This document shows, piece by piece, positions 41,717 through 53,133 of a stretch of 64,000 nucleotides of DNA. Within the stretch, counting starts at the first letter, position 1. Each line of letters opens with the position of its first letter. The DNA comes from Exiguobacterium sp. BMC-KP (GTDB taxonomy: Bacteria; Bacillota; Bacilli; Exiguobacteriales; Exiguobacteriaceae), in the NCBI RefSeq assembly GCF_001275385.1, contig NZ_LGIW01000015.1, forward strand, positions 1,736,001 through 1,800,000. Direction: 5' to 3'. Both the position numbers and the translations under genes were made by a program. Below the pieces are notes generated by a model. That model saw only the letters and a program-made list of their open reading frames with translations. It had not been told where the DNA came from and made no database searches.

Positions 41717-44581
41717 TCACGATTCAATTCGTGCCGCATCCCGTTCAAGGACCGGAGCGAGATAATGTCCCGTATACGATGCTTTAACTTCAGCGATCTG
41801 TTCCGGTGTACCGGCAGCTACGATCGTTCCGCCGCCGTCGCCCCCTTCTGGTCCAAGATCAATCAAGTAGTCGGCCGTCTTAATGACGTCTAAATTGTGT
41901 TCGATAACGAGTACCGTATCTCCATTGTCGACGAGACGTTGCAAGACTTTCAGAAGACGCGCAATATCGTGGACGTGCAGCCCTGTCGTTGGCTCATCGA
42001 GAATATAAATTGTCTTCCCGGTCGAACGCTTATGCAACTCAGACGCCAGCTTGACGCGCTGTGCTTCCCCACCGGACAATTCCGTCGCGGGTTGACCGAG
42101 ACGCATATACGTGAGTCCAACGTCAGCAATCGTCTGTAGTTTCCGCGTGATTTTCGGAATGTTCTCGAAGAAAGCGAGTGCATCTTCGACTGTCATTTCA
42201 AGGACATCGGCAATCGTTTTGCCTTTATATTTCACTTCAAGTGTTTCGCGGTTATAACGTTTCCCGTGACAGACTTCACACGGAACATAGACATCCGGTA
42301 AGAAGTGCATCTCGATCTTAATGATTCCATCGCCACGACACGCTTCACAGCGTCCACCCTTGATGTTGAAACTGAAGCGTCCTTTTTTGTACCCACGAAG
42401 TTTTGCTTCGTTCGTTGAAGCAAAGACGTCACGAATATCATCAAAGACACCAGTATACGTTGCTGGGTTCGAACGTGGTGTCCGACCAATTGGCGATTGA
42501 TCGATATCGATGACCTTGTCGATTTGGTCGAGACCGGTGATGCCTTTATGGGCACCCGGCTTTTCCTTCGCCCGGTTCATCTCGTGGGCGATCGTCTTAT
42601 AGAGAATCTCATTGATCAATGTTGATTTCCCGGATCCCGACACACCCGTAACGGCAACGAATAAACCAAGCGGAATGTCGACATCAACGTTCTTCAGGTT
42701 GTTTTCCGACGCTTTGTGGATGTGGAGCATCCGACCGTCTGACTCTTTGCGTGTCGATGGGACAGGGATGAACTTCTTCCCAGACAAGTATTGACCGGTC
42801 AGCGAGTTCGCATCCTTCATCAGTTCTTCTGGTTTCCCGGCTGCCGTGACGAAACCACCGTGATCGCCAGCACCTGGTCCGATATCAATCAAATAGTCAG
42901 CTGCCATCATCGTATCTTCATCATGCTCGACGACGATCAATGTGTTCCCGAGGTCACGCATCGCTTTTAGCGTATTGATCAAGCGATCATTATCGCGTTG
43001 ATGTAAACCAATCGATGGTTCATCGAGGACGTAAAGGACACCCGTCAAACGCGAACCAATTTGTGTTGCAAGACGAATCCGTTGCGCTTCCCCACCAGAC
43101 AACGTACCAGCTGCACGAGAGATCGTCAGGTAATCGAGACCGACGTTCTCGAGGAACGACGCGCGTTCGTGAATCTCACGGACGATCATTTTTGAAATCG
43201 TCTTGTCTTTCTCACTTAATTTCTCTGGTAGTTCGTCAAAGAACATGACCGCTTGTTTAACGGACATCTTTGTCACTTCACCGATGTGGTGATCGGATAC
43301 TTTGACGGCAAGTGATTCCCGTTTTAAACGATGTCCTTTACATGTCGGACATGCCTTCTTCGCCATATAGCCTTCCATCTGTTCACGGATGTAATCAGAT
43401 GACGTCTCCTTGAAACGACGTTGTAAATTATTGAGGACACCTTCGAAGTAGAGATCCGTATTCCGGACCATTCCGAAATCATTTTCATAACGGAAATGGA
43501 TTTCTTCTTTGGTGTTTCCATTCAAGAGTGTTTCGCGATGCTCTTCTGACAACTGTTCGAACGGTGTATCCATATCAATCTTAAAGTGGTCGCAGACCGC
43601 TTTAAGCAATTGTGGATAATACTGCGAACTTGTCGGTTCCCACGCCACGATTGCCCCTTCGTTCAATGACTTATCTGGATGCGGCACAACGAGATCGACA
43701 TCGACCTCAAGTTTCGTCCCCAGTCCATCACATGACGTACAAGCACCAAACGGCGAGTTGAACGAGAACATCCGTGGCTCGAGTTCACCAATCGAGAAGC
43801 CACAAATCGGACAAGCATGGTGTTCACTGAATAAGAGTTCGTTTCCATCCATCGTATCGACGATGACACGACCGTCAGCGAGACGAAGCGCTGTTTCAAG
43901 CGAATCGGCGAGGCGGGCTTCGACGTCTGGTCGAACAACGACACGGTCGACGACGACTTCAATCGAATGTTTCTTATTTTTCTCAAGCGTGATTTCTTCC
44001 GCGAGATCAAGTGTCTCTCCGTTGACGCGGACACGGACGAAACCTTCTTTCTTAAGATCGTCGAGGACTTTAACGTGCGTTCCTTTTCGTCCGGAGACGA
44101 TCGGCGCGAGGATTTGCAGACGCGTCCGTTCTGGTTGTTCCATTACTTGGTCGACCATCTGACTGATTGTCTGACTCGAAATCTCGATTCCGTGATTCGG
44201 ACAGATCGGTTTCCCGATCCGTGCGTACAATAGTCGAAGATAATCATAGATTTCCGTCACGGTTCCGACCGTTGATCGTGGGTTTTTACTCGTCGTTTTC
44301 TGGTCGATCGAGATCGCTGGACTTAATCCTTCAATCGTGTCGACATCTGGCTTATCCATCTGTCCGAGGAACTGACGGGCATAAGCCGATAAACTTTCGA
44401 CATAACGACGCTGTCCTTCAGCGTAAATCGTATCAAAGGCAAGCGACGATTTCCCTGACCCGGACAGACCCGTCAAGACGACGAGTTGGTCACGGGGAAT
44501 TTCGACATCGATGTTTTGTAGATTATTGACGCGAGCGCCTTTGATGATAATCTGATTCTTCTTTTCTCCCAACTTAGGCAC
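41717..44581 (-). CDS. uvrA: excinuclease ABC subunit A
   Basis: DNA damage sensor of nucleotide excision repair, 954 residues. Two ABC ATPases: Walker [15 protein letters not shown] near 38-51 and [14 protein letters not shown] near 645-658; signatures [12 protein letters not shown] near 494 and 836; zinc-binding CPICGF near 259, CxxC knuckles around 281 and [14 protein letters not shown] near 745-770. The GTG start lies within the last codons of uvrB (8-base overlap), so UvrA synthesis is coupled to UvrB. Confidence 0.97.
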   Translation of the reverse strand: MPKLGEKKNQIIIKGARVNNLQNIDVEIPRDQLVVLTGLSGSGKSSLAFDTIYAEGQRRYVESLSAYARQFLGQMDKPDVDTIEGLSPAISIDQKTTSKNPRSTVGTVTEIYDYLRLLYARIGKPICPNHGIEISSQTISQMVDQVMEQPERTRLQILAPIVSGRKGTHVKVLDDLKKEGFVRVRVNGETLDLAEEITLEKNKKHSIEVVVDRVVVRPDVEARLADSLETALRLADGRVIVDTMDGNELLFSEHHACPICGFSIGELEPRMFSFNSPFGACTSCDGLGTKLEVDVDLVVPHPDKSLNEGAIVAWEPTSSQYYPQLLKAVCDHFKIDMDTPFEQLSEEHRETLLNGNTKEEIHFRYENDFGMVRNTDLYFEGVLNNLQRRFKETSSDYIREQMEGYMAKKACPTCKGHRLKRESLAVKVSDHHIGEVTKMSVKQAVMFFDELPEKLSEKDKTISKMIVREIHERASFLENVGLDYLTISRAAGTLSGGEAQRIRLATQIGSRLTGVLYVLDEPSIGLHQRDNDRLINTLKAMRDLGNTLIVVEHDEDTMMAADYLIDIGPGAGDHGGFVTAAGKPEELMKDANSLTGQYLSGKKFIPVPSTRKESDGRMLHIHKASENNLKNVDVDIPLGLFVAVTGVSGSGKSTLINEILYKTIAHEMNRAKEKPGAHKGITGLDQIDKVIDIDQSPIGRTPRSNPATYTGVFDDIRDVFASTNEAKLRGYKKGRFSFNIKGGRCEACRGDGIIKIEMHFLPDVYVPCEVCHGKRYNRETLEVKYKGKTIADVLEMTVEDALAFFENIPKITRKLQTIADVGLTYMRLGQPATELSGGEAQRVKLASELHKRSTGKTIYILDEPTTGLHVHDIARLLKVLQRLVDNGDTVLVIEHNLDVIKTADYLIDLGPEGGDGGGTIVAAGTPEQIAEVKASYTGHYLAPVLERDAARIES

Positions 44582-46541
44582 CTGCTTTCAATTCTAATAT
44601 GAGGTCGCGGAGCTCGGCAGCTCGTTCGAACTGCATGTCCTTCGCCGCTTGACGCATCTCTTGGTCGAGCTGTTCGAGTAACGTTTCGCGCTCCGGTTTT
44701 TTGAGTTTGTTAAACTTCTCGAGTTTTTCGACGGTATCGTCGCTCTCGATCGTCGTACTAATGACACCACGGACATCTTTTTTGATCGTCTGCGGCGTAA
44801 TGCCATGCTCTTCGTTAAATGCCATCTGAATCGCGCGACGACGTTCTGTCTCATCGATTGCTCGTTGCATTGAATCAGTGACTTTATCAGCAAACAAGAT
44901 GACATGACCTTCTGAGTTTCGTGCTGCCCGACCAATCGTCTGGATTAGTGAACGGTCTGACCGGAGGAAACCTTCTTTATCGGCATCAAGAATCGTTACG
45001 AGCGAAACTTCCGGAATATCAAGTCCTTCTCGAAGTAAGTTGATCCCGACGAGGACGTCGTACTTCCCGAGTCGTAAGTCACGAATGATTTCAATTCGTT
45101 CGAGTGTCTTGATCTCCGAGTGCATGTAGTTGACCTTGACCCCGTGTTCCTTCAAATAATCGGTCAAGTCTTCCGACATTTTCTTCGTCAATGTCGTAAC
45201 GAGGACACGCTCGTTCTTCGCCACGCGATCGCGGATGTTGTCCATCAAATAATCGATTTGTCCGGTAATCGGATGAATCTCAATCGTCGGATCAACAAGA
45301 CCCGTCGGACGGATGATTTGCTCAACCATCTCTTTTGAATGTTCGAGTTCATACGGTCCCGGTGTCGCCGAGATATAGATTGCCTGACTGACTTTTTCTT
45401 CGAACTCCTCGAACCGTAGCGGACGGTTGTCTTTTGCTGAAGGCAGACGGAAACCGTGATCGACAAGGACTTGTTTCCGCGCTTGGTCGCCATTGTACAT
45501 CCCGCGAATTTGCGGCAGTGTCACGTGTGACTCGTCAGCAACGAGTAAGAAGTCTTTCGGGAAGTAATCGATCAACGTATACGGTGTTGCCCCTTCCGGC
45601 ATCAAGTTCAAATGACGCGAGTAGTTCTCGATTCCTGAGCAATAGCCCATCTCACGCATCATCTCGAGGTCATAGTTCGTCCGTTGCTCGAGCCGTTGTG
45701 CTTCAAGTAATTGATTGTCTTCACGTAACTTCGCAAGCTGCACTTCAAGTTCCTTCTCGATGTTCGCGATTGCCTTCTGCAAACGGGTATCCCCCGTCAC
45801 GAAGTGGGACGCCGGGAAGATTGAAATATGCTCACGGTCCGCGATGATTTCACCTGTTAACGGATCCATATCACGAATCCGCTCAATCTCGTCACCGAAG
45901 AATTCGATTCGTACACACTGCTCATCACGCGACGCCGGGAAGATCTCAACGACGTCTCCTCGGACGCGGAACCGTCCGCGCTGGAAGTCGATATCGTTTC
46001 GCTCATATTGAATGTCGATCAAGCGACGGAGCATCTCATTACGCCCCATCTCATTACCGACACGAAGTGACAAGACGTGGTTGTTGTATTCTTCCGGGTT
46101 ACCGAGACCATAGATACACGAGACAGAGGCAACGATCAAGACGTCCTCCCGTTCGAACAAGGCGGACGTCGCCGAGTGACGCAACTTGTCAATTTCATCA
46201 TTGATTGAGGAATCCTTCTCAATGAACGTATCGGTCGACGGGACATATGCTTCCGGTTGGTAATAATCATAAAAACTAACAAAGTACTCGACCGCGTTGT
46301 TCGGGAAAAATTCCTTGAACTCCGAGTAGAGTTGTCCCGCTAGTGTTTTGTTGTGGGCAAGGACAAGCGTCGGTTTCTTGATTTCCTTGATGACGTTCGA
46401 CACTGTGAACGTCTTCCCTGTACCGGTCGCCCCAAGCAACGTCTGATGTCGTTCGCCTTGTTTTAGCCCAGTCACCAATTTTTCGATTGCCGTCGGCTGA
46501 TCACCGCCTGGCTCAAATGGTGAAACGAGTTCAAAATCCAT
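44574..46541 (-). CDS. uvrB: excinuclease ABC subunit B
   Basis: Helicase-like damage verification subunit, 655 residues. Walker [12 protein letters not shown] near 36-46, beta-hairpin region [18 protein letters not shown] near 92-109, DEAD-like [11 protein letters not shown] near 334-344, helicase motif [11 protein letters not shown] near 535-543 and a C-terminal UVR domain binding UvrC near 618-653. The ATG at 46541 follows GAGGGGG. No clear LexA box was found in the upstream spacer. Confidence 0.97.
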   Translation of the reverse strand: MDFELVSPFEPGGDQPTAIEKLVTGLKQGERHQTLLGATGTGKTFTVSNVIKEIKKPTLVLAHNKTLAGQLYSEFKEFFPNNAVEYFVSFYDYYQPEAYVPSTDTFIEKDSSINDEIDKLRHSATSALFEREDVLIVASVSCIYGLGNPEEYNNHVLSLRVGNEMGRNEMLRRLIDIQYERNDIDFQRGRFRVRGDVVEIFPASRDEQCVRIEFFGDEIERIRDMDPLTGEIIADREHISIFPASHFVTGDTRLQKAIANIEKELEVQLAKLREDNQLLEAQRLEQRTNYDLEMMREMGYCSGIENYSRHLNLMPEGATPYTLIDYFPKDFLLVADESHVTLPQIRGMYNGDQARKQVLVDHGFRLPSAKDNRPLRFEEFEEKVSQAIYISATPGPYELEHSKEMVEQIIRPTGLVDPTIEIHPITGQIDYLMDNIRDRVAKNERVLVTTLTKKMSEDLTDYLKEHGVKVNYMHSEIKTLERIEIIRDLRLGKYDVLVGINLLREGLDIPEVSLVTILDADKEGFLRSDRSLIQTIGRAARNSEGHVILFADKVTDSMQRAIDETERRRAIQMAFNEEHGITPQTIKKDVRGVISTTIESDDTVEKLEKFNKLKKPERETLLEQLDQEMRQAAKDMQFERAAELRDLILELKAGA

Positions 46542-46702
46542 CGTTTGCTTCCCCCTCATCACGTAAAAAATCTATTTTTATTGTACCACTTTACGAACAA
46601 ACATTCGATTATGAAGTGCTCCTTTTAGGAAGTTACCCTTTTTTTCGAAAATGCAAAAGTTTCTTTTTGCTTCGAGTGTTGCACATCGATTTTTCGTTTA
46701 CA

Positions 46703-46740
46703 AAAAAATCCCTATCACGGATGTTCCGTGACAGGGATGT
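46703..46740 (-). terminator. minJ terminator
   Basis: Minus strand ATCCCTGTCACGG pairs with CCGTGATAGGGAT, then seven T residues. Confidence 0.92.
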
Positions 46741-46745
46741 ACTCT

Positions 46746-47909
46746 TTAATGTAAGGACCGAACCTTCGTCCGACCATGGGCCGGCTCGTTCACGAACAGG
46801 ATACCGAGTTCATGATGGTCTTGTTCATAGAAGGCACGTTGCGCAAAACGGATGTCCCCGTTATGGTTCATGACTTCAAGACGCAGATACGGTTTGTGTT
46901 TTTGAATGGCTTCATAGAACGACGCTTCCGAGTCGACCTTCTCACCGTTGACTTTATAGATCGCTTCCCCCGGAATCAAGCCCATCTCGGCAGCCGGTTT
47001 ATCGGGAAGTGTCCCGAGAATCACCGCACCACGCGTTCCATTAAGGAAGAGCGGTGTTTGTGCCCGGTTCAAACGTTTGACCCGTTGATGCAACAGAATA
47101 TGCAGGACGAGCAACAAAATGATGCCGTACAGCCATTCAGCTTGTCCGGTGACGTATGCAAGAACCGTCAACAAGATTGCAACGAGACTCGTGATCAAAC
47201 GTCCTTGGACGAGTGGACGCATCAACTCCTTCGGTAACTTACCGGTAAAGAGGAAGCTGAAGCCGATCGGTAACCACACAATGATTGGAACGAGTCCCGG
47301 GAAACTGTAACGTGGCCACCATGTCTCGAGTACGTCGCCCGGAACGAAGACGAGCAGTGGCAAGAGCCAAAGCTTATTTGCTGACAAGCCACCGATGAAG
47401 CGACCACGCTTCGAGACGACGAGTGACGGGGACAGGCGGCGTTGCCCACGCCACCAGACGAGGACAACTTCAGCGATGAGTGTTACCGTCGCAAGTAATA
47501 AAATCATCTTCGGATCGACTGCGCGAACTGAATCGAGACGCGAATCCATCACGAACCAGCCGGCAAGTCCAAGTAAGACGATTGGCCAAAGCGGTACGTT
47601 TAAGCGAACGATGCCGATTAACAATAGCACGCTTGAAAGTCCAAGTAACATCAGAGCGTATTGTGGTGTCACCGTTAATCCAAGCCATCCGCTGACGACG
47701 GATAAGATAAGACCAACGAGTAGCCCCGGTAAAAGTGTTTCGAGAACATCGCTTCGTTTTCCGTGTGTCCGGGAGCGGAACAGACCACGCTCCCGTTTGA
47801 CACGCCGGATGCCGATGACCCAACTGACAAGGAGTGCTAACCACAAGGTCGGACTGGCGATGAGACTAATCGCGGTCCAACCAATTTCATCGAGTAATTC
47901 CACGCGCAT
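46746..47909 (-). CDS. minJ: MinJ-like division topology protein with PDZ domain
   Basis: 387 residues: six to eight hydrophobic helices over about 1-270, then a cytosolic PDZ domain (about 290-375: GTRGAVILGTLPDKPAAEMGLIPGEAIYKVNGEKV region). In B. subtilis MinJ bridges DivIVA and MinD at the poles and septum; there too it neighbours ctpB. Assigned by architecture, length (about 397 in B. subtilis) and position. Confidence 0.83.
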   Translation of the reverse strand: MRVELLDEIGWTAISLIASPTLWLALLVSWVIGIRRVKRERGLFRSRTHGKRSDVLETLLPGLLVGLILSVVSGWLGLTVTPQYALMLLGLSSVLLLIGIVRLNVPLWPIVLLGLAGWFVMDSRLDSVRAVDPKMILLLATVTLIAEVVLVWWRGQRRLSPSLVVSKRGRFIGGLSANKLWLLPLLVFVPGDVLETWWPRYSFPGLVPIIVWLPIGFSFLFTGKLPKELMRPLVQGRLITSLVAILLTVLAYVTGQAEWLYGIILLLVLHILLHQRVKRLNRAQTPLFLNGTRGAVILGTLPDKPAAEMGLIPGEAIYKVNGEKVDSEASFYEAIQKHKPYLRLEVMNHNGDIRFAQRAFYEQDHHELGILFVNEPAHGRTKVRSLH

Positions 47910-47931
47910 TCAGACCTCTTTCCATTCCTTA

Positions 47932-49356
47932 TTATTGAGCAGCGACCTCGAGTGCTTTTTTCCGCTGAACGTCATTCTTGTCATCCTCGAGTTTCTTCAG
48001 GAGACGTGTCTCCATCTCACCCGCCGTCTGCTGATCGATTTTTCCTGTGACATCAAGCTTCGCATCCTTTTGCAAGGCTTCAACGGCTTTCTTCATCGTG
48101 TCACCGAAATAGCCGTCCTGTCCTTTTGGCTCGTAACCGATTGCTTCAAGGACCAGGTGAGCGTTTTCGACCGATTTTCCATAATCACCGACTGCGAGTG
48201 ACTTTTTGTCAGTCAAAATCTTCGTGACGTTAAAGTAAGCCGGTTGCTTGACTTCAATCGTCGGCTTGACCCCTTTTTTGTGGATCCAGTTGCCGTCCGG
48301 TGTTAGCCATTTGTTCGTCGTCAACTTCAAGTCGCTACCGTCCTTCAGGTCATAGGCACTTTGGACAATTCCTTTACCAAACGATTTTGTACCGACGACC
48401 TCAGCCCCAGCACCTTCTTTCAGACCAGCTGCTAAAATCTCAGACGCCGATGCCGATCCGCCGTCTTCGAGCACGACGATGTTATAAGGTTTCTTCTCGT
48501 CTGCCTTCCCGAATTCCTGCTGACGCTCTCCCTTATTGTTCTCTACTTGATAAATCGGAACATCCGTCGGGATGAACGATGCAATCATTTTCGAGACAGC
48601 CGTTAGTAGACCACCTGGGTTCCCTCGGACGTCGATGACGAGTCCATCAATATTCTGACTCTCGAGTTTCGCAAGACCCTTCTCAAACTCTTCTGCTGTC
48701 GGTTCCGAGAACTGTGTCACTTGCAAGACACCGATCTTCTTCCCGTTGACGTCTTCCGTCGACGTATAGACCGTCTCAATCGGAATCGTATCCCGTTTGA
48801 TCGTGATATCCATCGCGTCTTGACCACTGCGCTGAATCGTCAGGACGACGTTCGTCCCTTTTTCACCACGAATTTTTTTGACCGCTTGATCCGTCTTTTG
48901 ACCTTTTGTCGACTTACCATCAATTTCTAAGATGACGTCGCCCGGTTTGATGCCCGCTTTTTCAGCGGGTGAGCCTTTGATTGGTGAGACGATGACGATC
49001 GACTCACCTTTTTGTTCAAGCGTTGCCCCAATCCCTTCAAACGAAGACGACAGATTCGTATTGAACGATGCCGTCTCTGACTCATCCATGTAGACCGAGT
49101 ACGGGTCGTCGAGCACTTCCGCCATCCCGGATAACGCACCATCCAGCAGTTCTTTATCCGTCACGTCCTCTAGATAGTTCTGTTCGATCATTTGACGCAC
49201 CTGATCGATTTTTTTCCAATCCCCCGTTGCATTCGAAGAAGACGATGATGTCGAGACGGAATCCGTTCCGCCTGCCGCCAACATCCCGACGGCACCTGCC
49301 CCTAAACCAAGCCCGAAGGTACTGACCGCGATGACTGCTGTTGTAGATTTTTTCAC
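47932..49356 (-). CDS. ctpB: carboxy-terminal processing serine protease
   Basis: S41 peptidase, 474 residues: signal/anchor helix (about 7-30), PDZ domain (about 100-185), catalytic core with Ser in DGGSASASEILA near 303-314 and Lys in GTKSFGKGIVQ near 326-336, then a peptidoglycan-binding domain (about 390-455). In sporulators CtpB cuts SpoIVFA in the intermembrane space; CtpA relatives trim other envelope proteins. GTG start after GTGGGG. Confidence 0.93.
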   Translation of the reverse strand: MKKSTTAVIAVSTFGLGLGAGAVGMLAAGGTDSVSTSSSSSNATGDWKKIDQVRQMIEQNYLEDVTDKELLDGALSGMAEVLDDPYSVYMDESETASFNTNLSSSFEGIGATLEQKGESIVIVSPIKGSPAEKAGIKPGDVILEIDGKSTKGQKTDQAVKKIRGEKGTNVVLTIQRSGQDAMDITIKRDTIPIETVYTSTEDVNGKKIGVLQVTQFSEPTAEEFEKGLAKLESQNIDGLVIDVRGNPGGLLTAVSKMIASFIPTDVPIYQVENNKGERQQEFGKADEKKPYNIVVLEDGGSASASEILAAGLKEGAGAEVVGTKSFGKGIVQSAYDLKDGSDLKLTTNKWLTPDGNWIHKKGVKPTIEVKQPAYFNVTKILTDKKSLAVGDYGKSVENAHLVLEAIGYEPKGQDGYFGDTMKKAVEALQKDAKLDVTGKIDQQTAGEMETRLLKKLEDDKNDVQRKKALEVAAQ

Positions 49357-49406
49357 GCTTGATTCCCCACTTCCGTTAAAAAACGCATTATTTTTTTCAG
49401 TATAGC

Positions 49407-49434
49407 AAAAAAAGATAGGTTACCCTATCTTTTC
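49407..49434 (-). terminator. terminator of the M23 peptidase gene
   Basis: Minus strand AAGATAGG-GTAA-CCTATCTT, then TTTTT. Confidence 0.9.
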
Positions 49435-49450
49435 GGTATTCTATGGGATG

Positions 49451-50833
49451 TTAAAAGATGTACGGTGCTGGGTCGACTGCATTCGGTTGACCGGCAGCCC
49501 ACTCTCCTTTATGCAATTCGAAGTGCAGGTGAGGACCTGTCGACCAACCGGTGGAGCCAAGCGTCCCGACGGTTTGACCCGGCATGACCGTTTGACCCGT
49601 TTTTACATCGATTGACTCCAGATGCGCGTAAACGGTCGTGTAGACCTTGCCGTCAATCAAGTGTGTCACCATGACGACGTTGCCATACCCTGTCGCACTA
49701 CCGGCACGGAGGACGATGCCACCGGCTGCGGCATGAATCGCTGTCCCTTTCGCATTGACGAGGTCAATCCCTTTATGGATTTCAGGTTTTCCGGTCAATG
49801 GATTGTTCCGTGGACCGAACGGTGATGAAACATATCCTTGCACTGGTAAATGAAACGGACGGCTCGACTCGACGTCTGTCGGTGTATTAGTTTTATCGGG
49901 TGTTTCGACTTTCGGAACGGATGGTTCTGCTTTTGGAACTTCCGTCTCCTGTTGTTTCGCTTCAGCAGCACGTGCGGCTTCTGCTTGTCGCTTAGCTTCC
50001 GCTACTCGCTTCGCTTCTGCTTGACGTGCTGCCTCGATTGCCCGCCGCTTTGCCTTTTCTTTTGCTTTTCGTTCTGCTTCTTTTAGAGCAGCCAATTCAT
50101 TTTGAATCAATTGTCGCTGATCAGCGAGGATTTCTGACTCTTCGGCTTTTGAGAACTGCTCTTGTTGCAACGCTTTTACTTTCGTATTCAACTGCACGAC
50201 CAGCTTCCGCTTCAAATCTGATTCCGCAATGATTTGCGTCTGAAGGACAAGTAATTTCCGTTGCTCTCGTTTTAGACTCTCGAGCAACAGGGCTTGATCC
50301 GACCTTTGTTCATTCAGCTGAGTGACGTTCGTTTTATAAGCTTGTAGAACATCATCATCTTGTTTGATGATCTCACTGACCGTGCTAAAGCGCGAAATCA
50401 AATCACCGAAATCCTTTGCGTCGAGCAAGACTTCGATATAGGTGACGTCCCCTTTTTGCTGGACGGCACGTAAGCGACTGCCAAGTAGATCTTCTTGCTG
50501 ATGCAGTTCTTTCAGCGTCTCGGAGATTGCTTCTTCCGTTAGACGCAATTGTTCCTTAGATGCAGCAACAGCCGCTTGTTGATCGGCTATCTTACGCGCT
50601 AAATCATCCAAACGGCTGTTGACTTCATCCAGTTGCGCACGGGCTTCCTTGCGCTGCTGTTTCGTCAAGATCAACTTCTCTGATGTCTGATTCTGTGATC
50701 GTTCCGTCTCTTTTAGACGGCTTTCGACCTCCTGTTGTTCCTTCAACAAATCTTCTTTCGACGTGGCATGAACGGACACGCTAGTTCCAATCAAAGCTAG
50801 GCTCAGGACGACAGAATAGAATCGGACTTTCAT
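49451..50833 (-). CDS. secreted M23 murein endopeptidase with coiled coil
   Basis: 460 residues: signal peptide (about 1-24, ending VHA), a long coiled coil (about 27-260), an Ala/Lys-rich linker and a C-terminal LytM/M23 domain (about 330-455) with HKGIDLVNAKG and GPHLHFELHKG holding the zinc ligands. The layout matches EnvC/CwlO-type enzymes whose coiled coil binds FtsX, and it lies directly after ftsEX, so it is probably the hydrolase gated by FtsEX. The ATG at 50833 lies nine bases after GAGGAGAG. Confidence 0.92.
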   Translation of the reverse strand: MKVRFYSVVLSLALIGTSVSVHATSKEDLLKEQQEVESRLKETERSQNQTSEKLILTKQQRKEARAQLDEVNSRLDDLARKIADQQAAVAASKEQLRLTEEAISETLKELHQQEDLLGSRLRAVQQKGDVTYIEVLLDAKDFGDLISRFSTVSEIIKQDDDVLQAYKTNVTQLNEQRSDQALLLESLKREQRKLLVLQTQIIAESDLKRKLVVQLNTKVKALQQEQFSKAEESEILADQRQLIQNELAALKEAERKAKEKAKRRAIEAARQAEAKRVAEAKRQAEAARAAEAKQQETEVPKAEPSVPKVETPDKTNTPTDVESSRPFHLPVQGYVSSPFGPRNNPLTGKPEIHKGIDLVNAKGTAIHAAAGGIVLRAGSATGYGNVVMVTHLIDGKVYTTVYAHLESIDVKTGQTVMPGQTVGTLGSTGWSTGPHLHFELHKGEWAAGQPNAVDPAPYIF

Positions 50834-50873
50834 GAGAAGCATCTCTCCTCTATTTTATTTTTGAGTGAATCAA

Positions 50874-51773
50874 TTAAATCTTCAAGAAACGACCAAGTGA
50901 TGTTGTCGATCCCCAGACACCGATGAATGCACCGAGACCGAGTAAGATTGAGACGACCTCTAGTGATAATTGACCTGGCGGAATCAGTGAGAAGATTCCT
51001 TCGTTAATCGTTAACAGCTGAGGCTGAATCGCATTATACGAGGCTTCGTAACCAAAGTAGACAACGACAATCGGGATGATGGCACCTAATATACCCATCA
51101 ACAACCCTTCAACGAAGAACGGTGCACGAATAAATCCGTTTTTCGCTCCAACGAGACGCATGATCTCGATTTCCCGGCGACGGGAGAAGATCGTGACTTT
51201 AATCGTATTCGAAATGAGGAACATCGCCATGAACGTCAAGCCGACAATCAGGATAATTCCACCGATCCGAACTCCTTCAAGGAAGTTAAACATCTTTTTA
51301 ACATAGTCCTTACCATATTCGACACTATCTATATTTTCCATTTTATTGATGGAATTTGCAAGTGTTTCTGTCTCTTTTGGTGAGGTAGCTTTGACGATGT
51401 ATCGGTCGTGAAGCGGGTTATCTTTTTCAACGGACCGGTACGCTTGTGAACCTTCGCCAAGTTGCTCCTTGAAGCGGTCCAGTTCTTCTTCTTTCGAACT
51501 ATAACGAACAGAGGCGACTCCCGGTAATTGCTTCAGTGAATCGCCGACTGAATCAATTTTTGCCTGATCGGCTTCCCGTTCGACGAACACTTGGATTTCG
51601 ACGTCTTTTTCGACGTTATCAGAAATCTTATTGACGTTGAACATAAGCATTGCGAATATTCCTACGAGAAGTAGTGTAACGGTAACGGCACTGACAGAAG
51701 CGAATGTCATCCAGCCGTTCCGGACGAGACCTTTTGCCCCTTCCCGTAAATGACGGAATCCATTAAACTTCAT
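50874..51773 (-). CDS. ftsX: cell division ABC permease FtsX
   Basis: 299 residues, four transmembrane helices (about 24-46, 170-195, 220-245, 270-292) with an extracellular domain between helices 1 and 2 that contacts the murein hydrolase. Start MKFNGFRHLREG at 51773, which overlaps the ftsE end by 11 bases with AAGGAA upstream. Confidence 0.96.
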   Translation of the reverse strand: MKFNGFRHLREGAKGLVRNGWMTFASVSAVTVTLLLVGIFAMLMFNVNKISDNVEKDVEIQVFVEREADQAKIDSVGDSLKQLPGVASVRYSSKEEELDRFKEQLGEGSQAYRSVEKDNPLHDRYIVKATSPKETETLANSINKMENIDSVEYGKDYVKKMFNFLEGVRIGGIILIVGLTFMAMFLISNTIKVTIFSRRREIEIMRLVGAKNGFIRAPFFVEGLLMGILGAIIPIVVVYFGYEASYNAIQPQLLTINEGIFSLIPPGQLSLEVVSILLGLGAFIGVWGSTTSLGRFLKI

Positions 51774-52449
51774 AGCCGTACATTCCTTTCTCTTCGTCTC
51801 GGACGATTTTTCCACCATCAATCGCTAAGACACGATGACGCATCTTGTTAACGATATCCCGGTTGTGTGTCGCCATTACGACCGTTGTCCCACGGCGATA
51901 AATTTCTTCGAACACTTCCATGATCTCCCATGCTGTATCCGGATCTAAGTTCCCAGTCGGCTCATCCGCGATGACGAGTGACGGGCGGTTGACGATGGCT
52001 CTCGCGATCGAGATCCGTTGTTGTTCGCCCCCAGATAGTTCATCCGGATAGTTCCGTTCCTTATGCTTAAGCTTCACGAGATCGAGTACCTCAAGCACTT
52101 TTTGGCGGATTTGTGATTTGTCTTCTCCTACGACTTCTAGTGCGAAGGCGACATTTTCATAAACCGTCAATGACGGCAATAATTTAAAATCTTGGAAGAT
52201 GACGCCGATTTGGCGACGGAGTTCTGGAATCTGACGGTTCTTCAGTTTCCCCACTTCAATTCCTTTAAATAAAAATGAACCGCTCGTTGGTTTCTCTTCG
52301 CGGTACATCATTTTCATGAATGTTGACTTACCCGCACCCGACGGACCGACGATATAGACGAATTCGCCTTGATCAATCGTCAAATCGACCTCACGCAGTG
52401 CCGTGACGCCGTTCGGATAAATCTTACTGATTCGTTGCATCTTGATCAC
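51763..52449 (-). CDS. ftsE: cell division ATPase FtsE
   Basis: ABC ATPase that drives FtsX. About 228 residues: Walker A VGPSGAGKST near 34-43, signature LSGGEQQR near 137-144, Walker B LVIADEPT near 157-164, and H-loop MATHNRD near 192-198. The GTG at 52449 is preferred (AAGGA about ten bases upstream and family-like MIKM start); a GTG three codons earlier sits on the ribosome site. Confidence 0.95.
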   Translation of the reverse strand: MIKMQRISKIYPNGVTALREVDLTIDQGEFVYIVGPSGAGKSTFMKMMYREEKPTSGSFLFKGIEVGKLKNRQIPELRRQIGVIFQDFKLLPSLTVYENVAFALEVVGEDKSQIRQKVLEVLDLVKLKHKERNYPDELSGGEQQRISIARAIVNRPSLVIADEPTGNLDPDTAWEIMEVFEEIYRRGTTVVMATHNRDIVNKMRHRVLAIDGGKIVRDEEKGMYGYEV

Positions 52450-52576
52450 GTACTTCACATCCTTACTGGTTTACTGATGCTGAATCGATAGGTCTAAAAA
52501 CCTACCGAACACCATTATAACAGGGACAAAATTGAACGCACATTACAATCAAATGTCATTTCAGGCGATTATACCA

Positions 52577-52628
52577 TAAAAAAGAGGCACGGATGACGAA
52601 CACATGTCGTGTCTGTCATCTCGTACCC
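52577..52628 (-). terminator. cccB terminator
   Basis: Minus strand GATGACAGACAC pairs imperfectly with GTGTTCGTCATC inside an outer GGTACG/CGTGCC stem, then CTCTTTTTT. Confidence 0.8.
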
Positions 52629-52643
52629 CATCATATCCCATAA

Positions 52644-53018
52644 TCATTTTTTAGCGGCGAGCCAGTCGGCAACAGCCACGATTTCTTTATCATCTTTCAG
52701 GATTCCAGCAGGCATTTGCCCTTTCCCGTTTTTGATGATTTTCTGAATTTCTTCTGAAGAATATTTCGAGCCGACCTTCGTTAGGTTCGGACCGACGTTC
52801 CCTTCAAGGTTGTTCCCGTGACACGAAGCACAGTTGTTCGCAAAGATTTTTTCCGCGTCGACTGCTGATTCTGTCTTCGACGAATCATCTTTCATCGTAG
52901 ATTCTTCTTTTGTCCCTGACGACGAGTCGTCTGAACTTGAATCATCACTACCGCCACATGCTGCGAGCGCGAGCGTCGTCCCTAGACCTAATGCTAGTAA
53001 TAAGTTTTTCAGCTTCAT
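52644..53018 (-). CDS. cccB: cytochrome c-551 lipoprotein
   Basis: 124 residues: lipobox LAAC near 18-21, a Ser/Asp-rich linker, then a small class I c-type cytochrome domain (about 52-124) with heme motif CASCH near 63-67 and axial Met in GQMPAG near 99-104. Membrane-tethered electron carrier to a terminal oxidase. Adjacent to ftsEX as in B. subtilis. Confidence 0.95.
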   Translation of the reverse strand: MKLKNLLLALGLGTTLALAACGGSDDSSSDDSSSGTKEESTMKDDSSKTESAVDAEKIFANNCASCHGNNLEGNVGPNLTKVGSKYSSEEIQKIIKNGKGQMPAGILKDDKEIVAVADWLAAKK

Positions 53019-53133
53019 CCGGATTTCCCCCTCTTATAAGTATCTACATAAACACTTCTGACCTAGTTAAAGTATAACCGTTATCTAGAGGAGTTAAGCC
53101 TAATTTCACAAAAACTTCACGTTTTAAGAACAA

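Noticed and set aside
46542-46702. LexA (SOS) box before uvrB
   Set aside because: CGAACAAACATTCG is near the Firmicutes SOS consensus CGAAC-N4-GTTCG, but differs in the second arm (ATTCG) and its role is uncertain from reading alone.
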